A stretch of DNA of 45,523 nt from Paraclostridium ghonii. Lineage in GTDB: Bacteria; Bacillota; Clostridia; Peptostreptococcales; Peptostreptococcaceae. The DNA lies in NCBI RefSeq assembly GCF_023653455.1, contig NZ_JAKEDR010000005.1:1-45523 (forward strand). The letters run 5' to 3'. The translations under genes were made by a program, and so were the position numbers. How positions within the stretch are numbered: position 1 is the first letter of the stretch; each line of letters begins with the position of its first letter. Below, piece after piece: positions 29,953 through 39,978 of this stretch. The notes under the pieces are model-generated. The model saw only the letters and a program-made list of their open reading frames with translations. It was not told the DNA's origin and did no database searches.

Positions 29953-32900
29953 CTATATATCAAAGTCTTCATCGTCGTAATTTAAATCTTCATAAACTAC
30001 GTCTTCTTCAAATTCTAATTCTTCTACTTCTTCTGTTGTTTCAAAATCCTCTATTTCTTCAACTATGCTATTTTCTTCAAGTTCACTTATATTTTCCATA
30101 ACATCTAATTCGAACTCTTTAGCATCTTCATCTATATCTATAGATTCTCTTACTTCTATTTCTTGATCTTCTTCTGTTAATACTTTTACATCTAAGCATA
30201 AACTTTGAAGTTCTTTTATTAAAACTTTAAATGATTCTGGGATACCTGGCTCAGGTATATTTTCACCCTTAACTATAGCTTCGTAAGTTCTAACACGTCC
30301 TACAACGTCATCCGACTTAACTGTAAGTATTTCTTGAAGTATGTGAGCAGCACCATATGCTTCTAGTGCCCAAACCTCCATCTCTCCGAATCTCTGACCA
30401 CCAAATTGTGCTTTACCACCAAGAGGTTGTTGAGTTACTAGAGAGTATGGCCCTGTACTTCTTGCATGTAACTTATCATCAACTAAGTGATGTAGTTTTA
30501 ACATGTACATGTATCCAACTGTAATTCTATTATCAAAAGCATCTCCAGTTCTACCATCATATAAAGCTACTTTCCCATCATCTGGATATCCTGCTTCTAA
30601 TAGTGCTTTTCTTATGTCTGGCTCTTTTGCTCCATCAAATACTGATGTAGCTACATGCCATCCTAGAGTTTTAGCAGCAAGACCTAAATGAACTTCAAGA
30701 ACCTGTCCGATGTTCATACGAGATGGTATACCTTGTGGGTTAAGAACTATATCCAGTGGTTGACCATTTTCCATGAATGGCATATCTTCTTCAGGTAATA
30801 CCCTTGAGATAACCCCTTTATTACCATGACGTCCGGCCATCTTATCCCCAACTCTGATTTTTCTCTTCTTCGCTATATAACATCTAACTAATTCATTAAC
30901 TCCTGGAGATAAATCATCTCCATTTTCTCTTGTGAATACTTTTACGTCAACTATTATACCAGACTCTCCATGAGGTACTTTTAATGAAGTATCTCTAACT
31001 TCTCTAGCTTTTTCTCCGAATATAGCACGAAGTAATCTTTCCTCTGCAGTAAGTTCCGTTTCTCCTTTAGGAGTTACTTTACCTACTAATATATCTCCAG
31101 AGTCAACTTCCGCCCCTATTCTTATTATACCTCTTTCGTCTAGGTTCTTTATAGCACCTTCTCCAACATTAGGTATATCTCTAGTTATTTCTTCTGGTCC
31201 TAATTTAGTATCTCTAGCTTCACATTCATATTCTTCTATATGAATAGTAGATAGTCTGTCTTCTTTTACAAGTCTTTCATTTATTAAGATAGCATCCTCG
31301 TAGTTATAACCTTCCCATGTCATGAACGCTATGAAGCAGTTTCTTCCTAAAGCTACTTCTCCCATTTCAGTAGATGGTCCATCAGCTATAACATCTCCAG
31401 CTTCTATCTTATCATTTTTATTTATTATAGGTGTTTGATTTATACAAGTACCTTGATTTGAACGCTTAAACTTCAGTAACTTATATCTATCTTTATTTCC
31501 ATCTTCTCTTCTTATGATTATTTCGTCTGAACTTACTCTTTCAGCTATACCAGAATTTTTAGCTACTACAACTGCTCCAGAGTCTTTAGCAGCCCTATAT
31601 TCAACACCTGTCCCTATAATAGGTGCTTCTCTTCTTACTAAAGGAACTGCTTGACGTTGCATGTTTGATCCCATAAGCGCACGGTTAGCATCATCATTCT
31701 CTAAGAATGGTATCATAGCCGTTGCTATAGATACAACTTGTTTAGGAGATATATCCATGTAGTCAACTTTGTGAGTTGGAACTAATTCCATGGCCCCATT
31801 TACAGTTCTACAAACAACTCTGTTGTTTACGAATGCATCATTGTCATCTAAAGGCTCGTTAGCTTGAGCTCTTATGAATAAATCTTCTTCGTCAGCTGTT
31901 AAGTAGTGTATTTCATCTGTAACTTTTCCGATCTCTTTATCATATTTTCTATAAGGAGACTCTATAAATCCAAATTCATTTATTTTTGCATATGTTCCTA
32001 GAGAGTTTATAAGACCGATGTTTGGCCCCTCTGGAGTCTCTATCGGACACATTCTTCCGTAGTGAGAATGGTGAACGTCACGAACTTCGAATCCAGCTCT
32101 TTCTCTTGAAAGTCCTCCTGGTCCAAGTGCTGATAGTCTTCTTTTATGAGTTAACTCTGATAATGGGTTTGTTTGATCCATGAATTGTGATAACTGCGAA
32201 CTACCAAAGAATTCTTTTATTGCAGCTGAAACAGGTCTTATGTTTACTAATGCTTGAGGAGTTATAGATTCCATATCTTGAACCGTCATTCTTTCCTTTA
32301 TAACTCTTTCCATTCTTGAAAGACCTATTCTAACTTGGTTTTGTAGTAATTCACCAACTGATCTTATTCTTCTGTTTCCTAAATGATCTATATCATCTAT
32401 ATTACCTATTCCATAGAATATATTAAATTGATAACTTATAGAAGCAATTATATCGTCTAATAATATATGTTTTGGTATAAGTTCTTTAATTCTAGATTTT
32501 ATAGCTTCTTTTATTTCTTCTTCATCACTATATTCATCTAAAATTTCTTTTAAAGTTGGATAGTGAACTTTTTCTTTTATATTTAAATCATCTATATCAA
32601 AGTTTATATGTGATTTTATATCTACAAAGTTATTCCCTATAACTTTTACAACTTTTTCATCTTCAGTTGATAATTCAACAACATTTATCCCTGAGTTTTG
32701 TATAGCTATAGCTACTTCTAAAGATATCTTTTCTTCAGCTTTAACAAATATTTCACCTGTTTCTGGGTTTATAATATCCTTAGCTGAAATTTTATTCATT
32801 ATTCTGTAACATAAAGCGAGTTTCTTGTTAAACTTGTATCTACCAACCTTAGCTAAGTCATATCTCTTAGCATCAAAGAATAATGCATTTAATAATGATG

Positions 32901-33651
32901 ATGCACTTTCTACTGTTGGAGGTTCACCTGGTCTTAATTTTTTATATATCTCTATAAGTCCTTCTTCAACAGTTTTTGTGTTATCTTTTTCTAGTGTAGC
33001 CATTAGTCTTTCATCTTCACCTAATAGCTCTATTATTTCTGCATCTGACCCTATTCCAAATGCTCTTAATAAGACTGTAACAGGTTGTTTTCTTGTTCTG
33101 TCAACTCTTACAGATATTACATCGTTAGAATCAGTTTCGTATTCTAACCATGCACCTCTGTTTGGTATAACAGTAGATGATATAAGTCTTTTACCTGACT
33201 TATCCATTTCTTGAGCATAGTAAACCCCAGGAGATCTAACTAACTGACTTACTATAACCCTCTCAGCTCCGTTTATTATGAAAGTTCCCTTTTCTGTCAT
33301 CAAAGGGAAGTCACCCATAAATACTTCCTGTTCTTTTATTTCACCTGTTTCTTTATTTATAAGTCTCACTTTAACTTTTAGAGGTGCACAATATGTTGCA
33401 TCTCTTTCTTTACATTCTTCTATGTCATACTTCGGTTTCTCGTCTAAAGAATAATCAACAAATTCTAATATAAGATTACCTGTATAATCTTCTATAGGTG
33501 AAATGTCTTCAAACACTTCTTTTAAACCTTCTTTTAAAAACCACTCATAGGAATCACATTGTATTTCTATAAGATTTGGTACATCAGCTATCTCTTTTAT
33601 TTTTGAGTAGCTCATTCTAGTTCTCTTACCTATCGTGACAGGATGTGGCAT
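29953..33651 (-). CDS. rpoB: DNA-directed RNA polymerase subunit beta
   Basis: Beta, 1232 aa. Starts [21 protein letters not shown]. The rifampicin region (DNA about 32125-32205) reads [20 protein letters not shown] then [11 protein letters not shown], wild type at the usual resistance positions. Other landmarks: [15 protein letters not shown] and [13 protein letters not shown]. The last 73 residues or so (from [11 protein letters not shown]) form a Glu/Asp-rich tail beyond the conserved core. ATG with GAGAGGTGA; its own promoter lies at 33712-33740. Confidence 0.99.
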   Translation of the reverse strand: MPHPVTIGKRTRMSYSKIKEIADVPNLIEIQCDSYEWFLKEGLKEVFEDISPIEDYTGNLILEFVDYSLDEKPKYDIEECKERDATYCAPLKVKVRLINKETGEIKEQEVFMGDFPLMTEKGTFIINGAERVIVSQLVRSPGVYYAQEMDKSGKRLISSTVIPNRGAWLEYETDSNDVISVRVDRTRKQPVTVLLRAFGIGSDAEIIELLGEDERLMATLEKDNTKTVEEGLIEIYKKLRPGEPPTVESASSLLNALFFDAKRYDLAKVGRYKFNKKLALCYRIMNKISAKDIINPETGEIFVKAEEKISLEVAIAIQNSGINVVELSTEDEKVVKVIGNNFVDIKSHINFDIDDLNIKEKVHYPTLKEILDEYSDEEEIKEAIKSRIKELIPKHILLDDIIASISYQFNIFYGIGNIDDIDHLGNRRIRSVGELLQNQVRIGLSRMERVIKERMTVQDMESITPQALVNIRPVSAAIKEFFGSSQLSQFMDQTNPLSELTHKRRLSALGPGGLSRERAGFEVRDVHHSHYGRMCPIETPEGPNIGLINSLGTYAKINEFGFIESPYRKYDKEIGKVTDEIHYLTADEEDLFIRAQANEPLDDNDAFVNNRVVCRTVNGAMELVPTHKVDYMDISPKQVVSIATAMIPFLENDDANRALMGSNMQRQAVPLVRREAPIIGTGVEYRAAKDSGAVVVAKNSGIAERVSSDEIIIRREDGNKDRYKLLKFKRSNQGTCINQTPIINKNDKIEAGDVIADGPSTEMGEVALGRNCFIAFMTWEGYNYEDAILINERLVKEDRLSTIHIEEYECEARDTKLGPEEITRDIPNVGEGAIKNLDERGIIRIGAEVDSGDILVGKVTPKGETELTAEERLLRAIFGEKAREVRDTSLKVPHGESGIIVDVKVFTRENGDDLSPGVNELVRCYIAKKRKIRVGDKMAGRHGNKGVISRVLPEEDMPFMENGQPLDIVLNPQGIPSRMNIGQVLEVHLGLAAKTLGWHVATSVFDGAKEPDIRKALLEAGYPDDGKVALYDGRTGDAFDNRITVGYMYMLKLHHLVDDKLHARSTGPYSLVTQQPLGGKAQFGGQRFGEMEVWALEAYGAAHILQEILTVKSDDVVGRVRTYEAIVKGENIPEPGIPESFKVLIKELQSLCLDVKVLTEEDQEIEVRESIDIDEDAKEFELDVMENISELEENSIVEEIEDFETTEEVEELEFEEDVVYEDLNYDDEDFDI

Positions 33652-33711
33652 TCACTTTTCACCTCTCAATAATTAAAAATAAAACCATAGTTTATTCTAA
33701 CGCATCTAATA

Positions 33712-33740
33712 ATTCTAACATAATTGCAAGCTTTTTTCAA
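33712..33740 (-). promoter_or_regulatory. rpoBC promoter
   Basis: TTGAAA (33735-33740), 17 nt, TAGAAT (33712-33717) preceded by TGT, an extended -10. Lies between the rplL terminator and rpoB, so rpoBC can be transcribed independently. The A/T-rich interval 33741-33870 has no credible ORF. Confidence 0.75.
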
Positions 33741-33870
33741 TATATAACTTTTATGTATATGCATAATATTAGTTTTTTTGTTCGACATAAAGCATCCATT
33801 ATTTATTATGTTCAAAAAACCATTCTCTAATTCCTTTTTTTGAAAATTATACTGTTATTTTTTGTATTCG

Positions 33871-33899
33871 AAAAAAAAAAGATGTCCAATGGACATCTT
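33871..33899 (-). terminator. terminator after rplL
   Basis: 9-bp stem (33879-33887 with 33891-33899, loop AAT) followed in the RNA by eight U (33871-33878). Read-through would be needed for co-transcription with rpoB, so it may act as an attenuator. Confidence 0.88.
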
Positions 33900-33912
33900 C
33901 TTTAAAAGAAAA

Positions 33913-34275
33913 CTACTTAACTTCTACTGAAGCTCCAGCAGCTTCTAATTTTTCTTTCATTTGATCAGCTTCTTCTTTAGAAACTGCTTCTTTTAATGTC
34001 TTAGGAGCATTATCAACTAATTCTTTAGCTTCTTTTAATCCTAATCCAGTTATTTCTCTAACTGCTTTTATAACTCCAACTTTTGAAGATCCAGCACTTG
34101 TTAATACTAAGTCAAACTCAGTTTTTTCTTCAGCAGCTCCACCAGCAACCGCACCAGCCATCATAACTGGAGCTGAAGCAGATACTCCGAATTTCTCTTC
34201 TGCAGCTTTAACTAATTCATTTAATTCTAAAACTTTCATGTTTTCTATAGCTTCTAATATTTGTTCTATTGTCAT
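33913..34275 (-). CDS. rplL: 50S ribosomal protein L7/L12
   Basis: Stalk protein L7/L12, 120 aa, present in several copies per ribosome and recruits translation GTPases. N-terminal dimerisation helices [18 protein letters not shown], an Ala/Gly hinge ([12 protein letters not shown]), and the C-terminal factor-binding domain with [28 protein letters not shown]. The GTG at 34284 lies in the ribosome site; ATG 34275 is the start. Confidence 0.98.
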   Translation of the reverse strand: MTIEQILEAIENMKVLELNELVKAAEEKFGVSASAPVMMAGAVAGGAAEEKTEFDLVLTSAGSSKVGVIKAVREITGLGLKEAKELVDNAPKTLKEAVSKEEADQMKEKLEAAGASVEVK

Positions 34276-34352
34276 TGTTAGCACCTCCGAATTATATTCT
34301 TTTTCAATTAATAATTGTTAATTATTTTTTTATTCTTAAGTTTAAGCTATTA

Positions 34353-34856
34353 TTAAGCTTCTTGTCCTTCTTGCTTTTTGATCATTGCATCTAATAAGTA
34401 TGCAAAGTTTGATACTGGAGCTTTTAAGCTTCCAAGTAATTTAGCAAGAAGCACTTCTCTTGATGGTATGTTAGCGAATGCAACGATATCTTCTTTACCG
34501 TAGAATTCTCCTTCAACTACACCCATTTTTAATTCCATTTTTGGATGAGAGTCCATAAATTCTTTTATTATTCTAGCTGGAGCAACTGGATCTTCGTATC
34601 CGAATGCTATTGCATTTGTTCCTACTAATAATTCGTCATTGAATTGTTCTATACCAACTTCTTTAGCTGCTTTTCTAACTAAAGTGTTTTTGTATACTTT
34701 GTATTCAACACCAGCTTCTCTCATTTTCTTTCTTAATTCAGTTACTTCTTCAACTGTTAATCCTTTGTAATCAACAACTATAGCAGAAGAAGAGTTTTGT
34801 AACTTCTCAACTATTTCAGCAACCACGTGTGATTTTACTTCTATAGCTTTTCTCAT
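34353..34856 (-). CDS. rplJ: 50S ribosomal protein L10
   Basis: L10, 167 aa, the stalk base that carries L7/L12 dimers. N-terminal rRNA-binding domain (VAEIVEKLQNSSSAIVVDYKGLTVEEVTELRKKMREAGVEYKVYKNTLVRKA) and a C-terminal helix for L12 (SNFAYLLDAMIKKQEG). Start ATG; GGAGGTGCTGACCAG upstream gives the ribosome site. Preceded by an L10 leader, through which L10-L12 represses its own synthesis. Confidence 0.98.
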   Translation of the reverse strand: MRKAIEVKSHVVAEIVEKLQNSSSAIVVDYKGLTVEEVTELRKKMREAGVEYKVYKNTLVRKAAKEVGIEQFNDELLVGTNAIAFGYEDPVAPARIIKEFMDSHPKMELKMGVVEGEFYGKEDIVAFANIPSREVLLAKLLGSLKAPVSNFAYLLDAMIKKQEGQEA

Positions 34857-34891
34857 CTGGTCAGCACCTCCTTCATCCGATAGGTTTCATC

Positions 34892-35005
34892 TGCCGCAAC
34901 TTATAAAAGCTTTTGTAATCATATAGACATACAAAAGCTTTAGCATCAAAATTTATCTAAAACCTCGGTAGGTTATTAAGCTTAAAGCACCTACTGTCTA
35001 CGGCA
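34892..35005 (-). promoter_or_regulatory. L10 leader (autoregulatory RNA)
   Basis: The RNA begins UGCCGUAGACAGUAGGUGC and contains ACCUACCGAGGU, both characteristic of the Firmicute L10 leader. The closing stem pairs UGCCG (35001-35005) with CGGCA (34892-34896). An internal perfect 12-bp stem (34906-34917 / 34930-34941) is not followed by a U tract. L10-L12 is known to bind such leaders. Confidence 0.88.
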
Positions 35006-35036
35006 AATCTATTCTTTTTTATTATTAACGAATATT

Positions 35037-35065
35037 ATTTTAACATCGTTATTTATCAATGTCAA
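35037..35065 (-). promoter_or_regulatory. promoter of rplJ-rplL
   Basis: TTGACA (35060-35065), 17 nt, TAAAAT (35037-35042), just past the rplA stop and upstream of the L10 leader. Near-consensus sigma-A promoter. Confidence 0.88.
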
Positions 35066-35072
35066 GCATTTA

Positions 35073-35771
35073 TTATTCAGCTATTTTAGCAGGGTTAACT
35101 TTAACTCCTGGTCCCATAGTTGAAGTAACAGCTACGCTCTTTAAATATTGTCCCTTAGCAGCAGCAGGTTTAGCCTTAACTATAGCATCCATTAATGCAG
35201 CAAAGTTTTCAGTTAACTTTTCTCCACCGAAAGATACTTTTCCTACTGGAACGTGTATTATGTTAGTTTTATCTAATCTATATTCAACTTTACCAGCTTT
35301 TATTTCATCTATAGCCTTAGCTACATCGAAAGTAACTGTTCCTGATTTAGGGTTTGGCATTAAACCTTTAGGTCCTAATACTCTACCTAATCTACCTACT
35401 ACACCCATCATGTCTGGAGTAGCAACAATTACATCAAATTCAAACCAGTTTTCACCTTGTATTTTTTGTACTAATTCTTCAGCACCTACAAAGTCAGCAC
35501 CAGCAGTCTTAGCTTCTTCAGCTTTTGCACCTTTAGCAAAAACTAAAACTCTTTTAGTTTTACCAGTTCCGTGTGGTAATACAACCGCACCTCTTACTTG
35601 TTGATCAGCGTGTCTTGAGTCAACACCTAATTTTATATGAGCTTCTACAGTCTCATCAAACTTAGCAGTAGCAACTTCTGCAACTAAAGCTAAAGCTTCT
35701 GAAGCATCATATAATCTAGTTTTATCTATCTTATTTAAAGCTTCTACGTATTTTTTACCTTTTTTAGCCAT
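35073..35771 (-). CDS. rplA: 50S ribosomal protein L1
   Basis: L1, 232 aa, the mobile stalk near the E site and a known repressor of rplK-rplA m[19 protein letters not shown] at the start, [33 protein letters not shown] and the C-terminal [18 protein letters not shown]. In-frame codons extend upstream to 35822, but AGGAGG lies 8 nt before the ATG at 35771, giving the normal start and length. Confidence 0.98.
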   Translation of the reverse strand: MAKKGKKYVEALNKIDKTRLYDASEALALVAEVATAKFDETVEAHIKLGVDSRHADQQVRGAVVLPHGTGKTKRVLVFAKGAKAEEAKTAGADFVGAEELVQKIQGENWFEFDVIVATPDMMGVVGRLGRVLGPKGLMPNPKSGTVTFDVAKAIDEIKAGKVEYRLDKTNIIHVPVGKVSFGGEKLTENFAALMDAIVKAKPAAAKGQYLKSVAVTSTMGPGVKVNPAKIAE

Positions 35772-35847
35772 TTTCATGTCCTCCTTGTGGTTATATTGGT
35801 TTTTTACCTCCCACTTTTTCAAGCGAAGATAACTAATCTAATATTAA

Positions 35848-36273
35848 TTAGTCTTCAACAACGATACCCATACTTCTTGCAGTCCCAGCTATCATTCTCA
35901 TAGCAGATTCTACTGAAGCAGCGTTTAAGTCAGGCATTTTTAACTCAGCTATTTCTCTTATCTTAGCTGAAGATAAAGTAGCAACCTTCTTCTTATTTGG
36001 CTCTCCTGAAGCAGTATCTAATCCAGCAGCTTTCTTTAATAACACTGCAGCTGGAGGAGTTTTTGTTATGAAACTGAAAGATCTATCTTGATATACAGTT
36101 ATAACAACTGGTATTATCATTCCAGCTTGATCTGCAGTTTTAGCATTGAATTCCTTAGTGAATCCCATTATGTTAACACCATGTTGTCCTAATGCTGGTC
36201 CAACTGGTGGAGCTGGTGTAGCTTTCCCTGCAGGTATTTGTAATTTTATTTGACCTATAACTTTTTTAGCCAT
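35848..36273 (-). CDS. rplK: 50S ribosomal protein L11
   Basis: L11, 141 aa, in the GTPase-associated centre; needed for RelA-type stringent response and thiostrepton action. [29 protein letters not shown] and the C-terminal [12 protein letters not shown] are consensus. The GTG at 36282 belongs to the AGGAGGTG site; ATG 36273 is the start. Between nusG and rplA. Confidence 0.98.
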   Translation of the reverse strand: MAKKVIGQIKLQIPAGKATPAPPVGPALGQHGVNIMGFTKEFNAKTADQAGMIIPVVITVYQDRSFSFITKTPPAAVLLKKAAGLDTASGEPNKKKVATLSSAKIREIAELKMPDLNAASVESAMRMIAGTARSMGIVVED

Positions 36274-36302
36274 TGAGCGCACCTCCTCAGATTATTTATT
36301 CT

Positions 36303-36848
36303 CTAGTTATATTTTTCTATGCCTTTGTAGTCTATTGCAAATAGAGTTTTTTTACCAAAAGCATCTATACACACTTTTACTTCTTTTGATTCCAGGTCTA
36401 TCTCTTCTATAGTTCCTATTTGCCCTTCAAAAGGACCGTTAGCAACCTTTATCACTTCGCCAATTTCAAAATTTATGTCTCCGCTTACTAATTTAGGAAC
36501 AGCTGTATCTATGCCCATAGCCATTACTTCTTCATCACTTAAAGGAACCGGCTTAGAACCTGGTCCTACAAATCCAGTAACCCCTTTAGTATTTCTTACG
36601 ACATACCAAGACTCATCAGTAATAACCATTTTTACTAGCACGTACCCTGGAAATACCTTACGTTGTCTAGTTTTTTCTTTCCCAGTTTTTGTAGTCTCAA
36701 CTACCTCTTCAGTAGGGACAACCACTTGAGTTATACAATCTTCCATACCTCTAGTTTTAACAGCTTTTTCAATTGTTGCTTTAACTTTATTTTCATGCCC
36801 TGAATAAGTATGTACTACATACCATCTAGCTTCTTGTAATTCCGACAT
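36303..36848 (-). CDS. nusG: transcription termination/antitermination protein NusG
   Basis: NusG, 181 aa. N-terminal NGN domain binding the polymerase clamp (ARWYVVHTYSGHENKVKATIEKAV, RKVFPGYVLVKM, VVRNTKGVTGFVG) and a C-terminal KOW domain (about 125-181; IGEVIKVANGPFEGQIGTIEEID) contacting S10 or Rho. ATG start; upstream site is weak (GGAAGAATCAGA). It follows secE by 15 nt. Confidence 0.98.
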   Translation of the reverse strand: MSELQEARWYVVHTYSGHENKVKATIEKAVKTRGMEDCITQVVVPTEEVVETTKTGKEKTRQRKVFPGYVLVKMVITDESWYVVRNTKGVTGFVGPGSKPVPLSDEEVMAMGIDTAVPKLVSGDINFEIGEVIKVANGPFEGQIGTIEEIDLESKEVKVCIDAFGKKTLFAIDYKGIEKYN

Positions 36849-36863
36849 TCTGATTCTTCCTTT

Positions 36864-37085
36864 CTATTTTAGTATTAGATTTAGTGCACCAGATAATACA
36901 CTATCTAAAGCCCATACTAAGATAGTAGCAGAAACAACAACAGTTAAAACAACTCCTGTGTTTTTTAAAAGCTCTTTCTTTGTTGGCCACGTAACTCTTT
37001 TTAATTCACTTTTAGTTTCTTTGACATATCTAACGAAACTAAATTTCTTTTTAGTTCTTGGACTTTCATTTATTTGGGCAGCCAT
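36864..37085 (-). CDS. secE: preprotein translocase subunit SecE
   Basis: 73 aa, with the amphipathic KETKSELKRVTWPTKKELL motif followed by a single membrane segment (about residues 46-68). Clamps SecY in the Sec channel. Short form typical of Gram-positives. Between rpmG and nusG. Confidence 0.97.
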   Translation of the reverse strand: MAAQINESPRTKKKFSFVRYVKETKSELKRVTWPTKKELLKNTGVVLTVVVSATILVWALDSVLSGALNLILK

Positions 37086-37110
37086 TCCACACTCACATCC
37101 TTAATAAAAA

Positions 37111-37260
37111 CTATTTTGTTTCTTTATGAGCAGTATGCTTCTTACAGAATCTACAATATTTTTGTAATTCTATTCTATCTGGGTTATTCTTTTTGTTTTT
37201 AGTAGTGTTGTAGTTTCTTTGCTTACACTCTGTACATGCTAAAGTTACTTTAACTCTCAT
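37111..37260 (-). CDS. rpmG: 50S ribosomal protein L33 (zinc form)
   Basis: A 49-codon gene directly upstream of secE. Product starts [20 protein letters not shown]; zinc ligands Cys9, Cys12, Cys36 and Cys39 make it a C+ L33. Start ATG with GGAGGTG. First gene of the rpmG-secE-nusG-rplK-rplA unit. Confidence 0.97.
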   Translation of the reverse strand: MRVKVTLACTECKQRNYNTTKNKKNNPDRIELQKYCRFCKKHTAHKETK

Positions 37261-37321
37261 CTGCTACACCTCCAACTCGTAAATACAATATATATATTGT
37301 TAACTTTATTGCCTACTCTGT

Positions 37322-37349
37322 ATAATAGGTTCAATTTATCGTTTTTGAA
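37322..37349 (-). promoter_or_regulatory. possible proximal promoter of rpmG-secE-nusG
   Basis: TTCAAA (37344-37349), 16 nt, TATTAT (37322-37327). Lies downstream of the stronger-looking TTGACA site at 37387-37392. Confidence 0.4.
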
Positions 37350-37363
37350 TCATCACCTCATAT

Positions 37364-37392
37364 AAATTATCATAAATTAGTAGGCATGTCAA
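37364..37392 (-). promoter_or_regulatory. probable promoter of rpmG-secE-nusG-rplKA
   Basis: A consensus TTGACA (37387-37392) just after the tuf terminator. The -10 is ambiguous: TAATTT at 17-nt spacing (37364-37369) or GATAAT at 15-nt spacing (37366-37371). Confidence 0.6.
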
Positions 37393-37413
37393 TGTTTTTG
37401 TTAGTTTCAAGTT

Positions 37414-37445
37414 AAAAAAAGAGGAGGATATCCCCCTCTTTTTTT
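37414..37445 (-). terminator. terminator after tuf copy 1
   Basis: 14-bp stem (37414-37427 with 37432-37445, loop ATAT; one U-G in the RNA) with a seven-U tract. Isolates tuf copy 1 from rpmG-secE-nusG. Confidence 0.92.
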
Positions 37446-37478
37446 TAGTTTTTTAAAACTATATTTAAGATAAGAGAA

Positions 37479-38672
37479 TTATTCTATTATAGCAGCAACA
37501 ACACCTGATGCTACTGTTCTTCCACCTTCTCTTATTGCGAATCTTAATCCTTCTTCTATTGCTATTGAGTTTATTAACTCTATAGTCATTTGGATGTTAT
37601 CTCCAGGCATAACCATTTCTACACCTTCTGGTAACTTACAAGCTCCTGTTACGTCAGTTGTTCTGAAGTAGAATTGTGGTCTATATCCATCGAAGAATGG
37701 AGTATGTCTTCCACCTTCTTCTTTCTTTAATACGTATACTTCTGCATTGAACTTAGTATGAGGCTTCACAGTTCCTGGCTTAGATAAAACTTGTCCTCTT
37801 TCTATTTCATTTCTTTGTATACCTCTTATTAATGCTCCTATGTTATCTCCAGCTTGTGCTTGGTCTAATAACTTTCTGAACATTTCTACTCCTGTTATTA
37901 CTAACTTTCTTGGTTCTTCAGCTAATCCTACTAATTCAACTTCGTCTTGAACCTTTAATATTCCTCTTTCAACTCTTCCTGTAGCAACTGTTCCTCTTCC
38001 TGTTATAGAGAATACATCTTCTACTGGCATTAAGAAATCTTTATCTACATCTCTTTCTGGAGCTGGTATATATTCGTCTATTTGCTCGAATAATTCAACT
38101 ATTTTATCTCCCCACTCTGAAGAAGAATCTTGTAATGCCATTAAAGCTGATCCTCTTACTATTGGAGTATCATCTCCTGGGAATTCGTACTCATTTAATA
38201 AGTCTCTAACTTCCATTTCAACTAACTCTAATAATTCTTCATCGTCTACCATATCGCATTTGTTTAAGAATACTACTATGTATGGTACACCAACTTGTCT
38301 TGATAATAATATATGCTCTCTTGTTTGAGGCATTGGTCCATCAGTTGCAGAACAAACTAATATAGCACCGTCCATTTGAGCAGCACCTGTTATCATGTTC
38401 TTAACGTAGTCAGCATGTCCTGGGCAGTCAACGTGAGCGTAGTGTCTATTTGGAGTTTCATATTCAACGTGAGCAGTTGATATTGTGATTCCTCTTTCTC
38501 TTTCTTCTGGAGCTTTATCTATATTAGCGAAGTCTACTGCTTCTCCTAATTGATATCTATCGAATAATGTTTTTGTTATTGCTGCAGTTAATGTAGTTTT
38601 ACCGTGGTCAACGTGACCTATTGTTCCTATATTAACGTGTGGTTTATTTCTTTCAAATTTAGCTTTAGCCAT
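37479..38672 (-). CDS. tuf: elongation factor Tu (copy next to sigH)
   Basis: Second complete EF-Tu gene, 397 aa, with all GTPase motifs. Differs from the str-operon copy at three residues only (Thr after GDNIQM; Ala-Ala instead of Ser-Ser at the C-terminus). It is a single-gene unit: its own promoter overlaps the sigH 3' end and a strong terminator follows. Such separate control could keep EF-Tu in excess over other factors. Confidence 0.99.
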   Translation of the reverse strand: MAKAKFERNKPHVNIGTIGHVDHGKTTLTAAITKTLFDRYQLGEAVDFANIDKAPEERERGITISTAHVEYETPNRHYAHVDCPGHADYVKNMITGAAQMDGAILVCSATDGPMPQTREHILLSRQVGVPYIVVFLNKCDMVDDEELLELVEMEVRDLLNEYEFPGDDTPIVRGSALMALQDSSSEWGDKIVELFEQIDEYIPAPERDVDKDFLMPVEDVFSITGRGTVATGRVERGILKVQDEVELVGLAEEPRKLVITGVEMFRKLLDQAQAGDNIGALIRGIQRNEIERGQVLSKPGTVKPHTKFNAEVYVLKKEEGGRHTPFFDGYRPQFYFRTTDVTGACKLPEGVEMVMPGDNIQMTIELINSIAIEEGLRFAIREGGRTVASGVVAAIIE

Positions 38673-38688
38673 TTTGAATTCCTCCCTT
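37479..38688 (-). repeat. tuf duplicate, copy 1
   Basis: Direct repeat of 21680-22889 (offset 15799). Identity ends at 38688, just upstream of the ribosome site; flanks are unrelated, so this is a real second locus and not an assembly echo. Confidence 0.93.
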
Positions 38689-38729
38689 ATTTTATATTTG
38701 TTAATGCTTACATTAAGCTTATGCTAAGT

Positions 38730-38758
38730 ATTTTACTATTAATTATTTCTGTTTTCAA
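38730..38758 (-). promoter_or_regulatory. promoter of tuf copy 1
   Basis: TTGAAA (38753-38758), 17 nt, TAAAAT (38730-38735). The -35 lies within the last codons of sigH. Confidence 0.72.
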
Positions 38759-39386
38759 GATATTTTTCCAATTTTCTCTTCACTCTTTGAAGTGCATTAT
38801 CAATAGACTTAACATCTCTATCCAATTTATCTGCTATATATTGATATGACTTACCATTTAAGTATAATTCTAAAACCTCTAACTCCAACTTACTTAAAAT
38901 TTCATTCATTTTTGATTCTATGTTTTTAAGTTCCTCTTTGCTTATTATTAATTCTTCTGGATCAGTAATTATACTTGTCGCTATTATATCTAATAAAGTT
39001 CTATCTGATTCTTCATCATATATAGGCTTATTTAGAGATACATAAGAATTAAGAGGTATATGTTTTTGTCTTGTTGCTGTTTTTATTGCTGTTATAATTT
39101 GCCTTGTTATGCATATCTCCGCAAAACATTTAAATGAATTTGTTTTACTTCCATCAAAATCTCTTATAGCTTTATAAAGTCCTATCATACCTTCTTGGAT
39201 TATATCTTCTTTGTCCGCACCTACTAAAAAGTACGATTTTGCCTTTGATTTAACAAAATTTTTATACTTGGTAATTATATACTCCAGTGCTATTTTATCC
39301 CCTTGATTGGCTTTTAATACAATTTCATATTCATCTTGCTGAGAATTATTTATAAACCCAAAACTATTTTCTTTAGCTACTAACAT
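38739..39386 (-). CDS. sigH: RNA polymerase sigma factor SigH (early sporulation)
   Basis: Sigma-70 family, 215 aa from the chosen start. Region 2 (YIITKYKNFVKSKAKSYFLVGADKEDIIQEGMIGLYKAIRDFD, then FAEICITRQIITAIKTATRQK) binds core and the -10 element; region 4 (LSKLELEVLELYLNGKSYQYIADKLDRDVKSIDNALQRVKRKLEKYL) is the -35 helix-turn-helix. SigH drives the transition to stationary phase and sporulation. The ATG at 39386 has GGGGGAT upstream; an ATG at 39401 lacks a ribosome site. It has its own promoter. Confidence 0.95.
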   Translation of the reverse strand: MLVAKENSFGFINNSQQDEYEIVLKANQGDKIALEYIITKYKNFVKSKAKSYFLVGADKEDIIQEGMIGLYKAIRDFDGSKTNSFKCFAEICITRQIITAIKTATRQKHIPLNSYVSLNKPIYDEESDRTLLDIIATSIITDPEELIISKEELKNIESKMNEILSKLELEVLELYLNGKSYQYIADKLDRDVKSIDNALQRVKRKLEKYLENRNN

Positions 39387-39420
39387 TTTACTATCCCCCA
39401 TTACTTCATTTCATAGGTAT

Positions 39421-39450
39421 ATTATAGTTTAATAAACTTAGTAATTTCAA
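39421..39450 (-). promoter_or_regulatory. sigH promoter
   Basis: TTGAAA (39445-39450), 18 nt, TATAAT (39421-39426); the -35 overlaps the stop codon of the upstream NYN gene. The start would be close to 39414, giving a short leader. Confidence 0.72.
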
Positions 39451-39974
39451 CGGTTTCTACGAATGTTCTCAAGTTTCGACAAAGTTTCTTTATCTAATCT
39501 ATCTTCTAACCAATTTCTTTGAATTTTGCGTTCCGAGCTTATTTGTTTGATTTTCATCTTATTTTTAGCGTCTTGGATGTCTAATTTTAGCTCTCTAGAT
39601 GATATTCTTGACGCTCCTTTGCCCAGTACTATTTGTTGTTCTGCATAATCATTTGTCGCTACTTTAACAACATCATATTTTGGTAAAGACGTAATTAGTT
39701 TTTCAATATAACTATCTGCTGTTTGATGTTCTTTTGTATAAACTACTGTTATATATTTTCTTTTTTCTATTTTTTCCATAGAGTTTTTAACATTGTATGC
39801 ATCAAAAACAACTATAGCCTTTTGTCCTGAAAACTCAGCATATTCAATTATTATATCTACTAGCTTTTCTCTAGATGCATCTAAATCTTCTGCCGAAATA
39901 TTTCTGAGTTCTTCCCATGCATTTATAATATTATATCCATCAATTATTAGATAATGATTAATTTTTCTTTTCAT
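39447..39974 (-). CDS. NYN-domain ribonuclease, YacP/Rae1 family
   Basis: 175 aa. NYN/PIN-like fold: HYLIIDGYNIINAWEELR with Asp12, then AIVVFDAYNV, and VKVATNDYAEQQIVLGKGASRISSREL. In Bacillus the homologue Rae1 (YacP) cuts mRNA in the ribosomal A site; the equivalent role here is inferred from family and from the shared rlmB-yacP-sigH order. The start is 4 nt after the rlmB stop with a weak site (AAGG), suggesting coupling. Confidence 0.9.
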   Translation of the reverse strand: MKRKINHYLIIDGYNIINAWEELRNISAEDLDASREKLVDIIIEYAEFSGQKAIVVFDAYNVKNSMEKIEKRKYITVVYTKEHQTADSYIEKLITSLPKYDVVKVATNDYAEQQIVLGKGASRISSRELKLDIQDAKNKMKIKQISSERKIQRNWLEDRLDKETLSKLENIRRNR

Positions 39975-39978
39975 TACC

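Noticed and set aside
33781..33787. TGTCGAA on the minus strand upstream of rpoB, like a Spo0A box
   Set aside because: One 7-mer, no second site and more than 60 nt above the likely promoter; chance is sufficient.
34906..34941. Perfect 12-bp stem in the L10 leader as a terminator
   Set aside because: The RNA after it is UUAUAAGUUGCGG, not a U tract; it is an internal helix of the leader.
37479..38688. Second tuf as an assembly duplication
   Set aside because: Flanking sequence, promoter and terminator differ, and the copies carry distinct 3' bases.
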